Below are positions 63,095 to 64,000 of a stretch of DNA of 64,000 nt, piece after piece. The notes under the pieces were generated by a model. The model made no database searches, had not been told where the DNA came from, and saw only the letters and a program-made list of their open reading frames with translations. The translations under genes and the position numbers were made by a program. Within the stretch, counting starts at the first letter, position 1. Every line of letters begins with the position of its first letter. Origin of the DNA: Streptomyces sp. SAI-127. GTDB taxonomy: Bacteria > Actinomycetota > Actinomycetes > Streptomycetales > Streptomycetaceae. Location of the stretch: the NCBI RefSeq assembly GCF_029894425.1, contig NZ_JARXYJ010000001.1, positions 1,798,001-1,862,000 on the forward strand, given 5' to 3'.

Positions 63095-63628
63095 TCACCT
63101 GGTCGGAGCGGTCGCCCCGAGCCGCTTGTAGTACAGGGTCGTCGGCCGCAGCACCCCGGCGGGATCGGCCGCGTAGTCGGGGATGACTCCGGCGCGGGTC
63201 CATCCGGCGCCGCCGTAGAGGCGCTCGGCGGGGCTGTCGGTCTCGGTGTCCAGGTGGAGCAGGGTGATTCCGGCCGTGCGGGCGGCCTCCTCCGCGGTGC
63301 CGAGGAGCCGGCGCCCGAGGCCGTGCCCGCGCGCGTCCCGGTGCACCATCAGTTTGACCAGCTCCGCGCGGTGGCGGGAGTTGGGCTTGTCGGGGAAGGC
63401 CAGGCTGACGGTACCGACCGCGCGGTGACCGTCGTGCGCCGCCCACACCGCCACATACCCCGCGGCCACCGCGCCCGCACGCTCCTTCCACCAGGCGACG
63501 GCCGCCGCCCGGTCCATCGGTGCGAGGAACCCGACGGAGGCGCCGCCGTCCACCGTGTCGACCAGCAGATCGGCCAACTCATCCACACGGTCCAGCAGTT
63601 GGACCTCGTCCAGGCGGGTGACGATCAT
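63095..63628 (-). CDS. GNAT-family N-acetyltransferase
   Basis: This is a 177-residue acetyltransferase. Acetyl-CoA motif A appears as KLMVHRDARGHGLGRRLLGT (about 110-130), after the beta strand GTVSLAFPDKPNSRHRAEL, and motif B near LLHLDTETDSPAERLYGGAG. ATG 63628 overlaps the stop of the cupin-containing gene (ATGA). It likely modifies an amine or a small toxic molecule; the substrate is unknown. The YjbR promoter lies at its 3' end. Confidence 0.88.
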   Translation of the reverse strand: MIVTRLDEVQLLDRVDELADLLVDTVDGGASVGFLAPMDRAAAVAWWKERAGAVAAGYVAVWAAHDGHRAVGTVSLAFPDKPNSRHRAELVKLMVHRDARGHGLGRRLLGTAEEAARTAGITLLHLDTETDSPAERLYGGAGWTRAGVIPDYAADPAGVLRPTTLYYKRLGATAPTR

Positions 63629-64000
63629 GGCAGGACCACCGCCAGCACATACCGCACCGGGTCGGGGCCCGCGCACCGGAACCGGGTCGGCCCCCACACC
63701 CGCAGCCGCAGGCAGTCGCCGGTGCCGAGGTGGTGCTCGACGTCCTGGGCGGTGACGTCCAGCGCACCTTCCAGAACCCAGATGTGCTGCTCCAGGCCTG
63801 GCACGGGCGGCCGGTCGTAGGCGAGGTCGGCACCGGCGGCGAGCCGTCCCTCGACGAGTTCGCCGCGCAGCCCGGAGTGCGGCGGCGACACGGACCGCCG
63901 TACGAACCCGGAGGCCCGGTCCTCCCACACCGTCTGGTCGGCGGCCCGGATCAGCGGTGCGGGCTCGGCCTCGACCTCGCTGAGCAGCTGGGACATGGTC
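63625..64000 (-). CDS. C-terminal cupin region, probably of an XRE-type regulator, partial
   Basis: The frame is open to the window edge. The visible 125 residues form a cupin sensor (GLRGELVEGRLAAGADLAYD, RPPVPGLEQHIWVLEGALDV, GTGDCLRLRVWGPTRFRC). In Streptomyces this sequence is usually the C-terminal half of a helix-turn-helix regulator, which would lie beyond 64000. An ATG at 63996 could instead start a lone cupin of 123 residues. It is coupled to the GNAT gene by a four-base overlap, so the acetyltransferase is probably its regulatory partner. Confidence 0.7.
   Translation of the reverse strand, partial: TMSQLLSEVEAEPAPLIRAADQTVWEDRASGFVRRSVSPPHSGLRGELVEGRLAAGADLAYDRPPVPGLEQHIWVLEGALDVTAQDVEHHLGTGDCLRLRVWGPTRFRCAGPDPVRYVLAVVLP

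Overview
The window is high-GC actinobacterial chromosome, almost certainly Streptomyces. The evidence is strong GC bias at third codon positions, frequent GTG starts, a WhiB-family protein, aerobic cobalamin genes, a tetrameric sarcosine oxidase operon, many secreted plant-polymer hydrolases with Tat or Sec signals, and tRNA-Pro genes without an encoded CCA end. I see no phage, insertion sequence, CRISPR array or plasmid backbone.

Layout. 1-2.3 kb: 3' part of iolD and a GntR regulator. 2.3-8.3 kb: aldo/keto reductase with a MerR-type promoter, two NUDIX/acyltransferase-type proteins (one carrying four 141-bp tandem repeats), a MarR regulator and a PL3-like pectate lyase. 8.4-10.7 kb: a DUF4132 gene broken by a frameshift. 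10.8-13.2 kb: a secreted pair, GH53 galactanase and PL9-like pectate lyase. 13.5 kb: tRNA-Pro(GGG). 13.6-20.1 kb: DUF309, cobF, an MFS exporter with a long C-terminal extension, cobK, a HAD phosphatase and a TauE/SafE permease. 20.3-23.2 kb: lipase, WhiB-like protein, Dps, DUF3140 and a DUF574 methyltransferase. 23.2-30.1 kb: a minus-strand catabolic operon (XRE-cupin regulator, M24 protein, E1 alpha/beta, amidohydrolase, bicupin, degenerate SDR). 30.2-32.5 kb: divergent histidine kinase and response regulator. 32.6-36.5 kb: second DUF574 protein, glutamine synthetase-like protein and amidohydrolase (a split FluG arrangement), DUF4916. 36.5-39.7 kb: DUF2218, PfkB kinase plus class II aldolase, TetR, DUF1905.

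39.7-54 kb is a carbohydrate locus: GH43, two beta-L-arabinofuranosidase-type enzymes (GH127/GH146), a three-gene ABC importer without its own ATPase, a LacI regulator, an 1,096-residue secreted MGH1-like glycosidase with carbohydrate-binding modules, and a ricin-GH43 enzyme. Together they suggest uptake and trimming of an L-arabinose-rich plant polymer, complementing the galactanase and pectate lyases at 7-13 kb. 54-56 kb: secreted alpha/beta hydrolase and an FCD-type GntR regulator. 56.2-62.5 kb: glyA-soxBDAG, which turns sarcosine into glycine and serine. 62.5-64 kb: a second identical tRNA-Pro, an MmcQ/YjbR protein behind a DNA-damage-type promoter, a GNAT acetyltransferase and the end of an XRE-cupin regulator.

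The most interesting signals are two PafBC/RecA-independent DNA-damage promoter matches giving apparently leaderless genes, the arabinoside locus with its uncharacterised large glycosidase, the catabolic operon containing an M24 protein that lacks a metal ligand and an SDR that lacks its catalytic residues, and the MerR-type promoter with 19-bp spacing.
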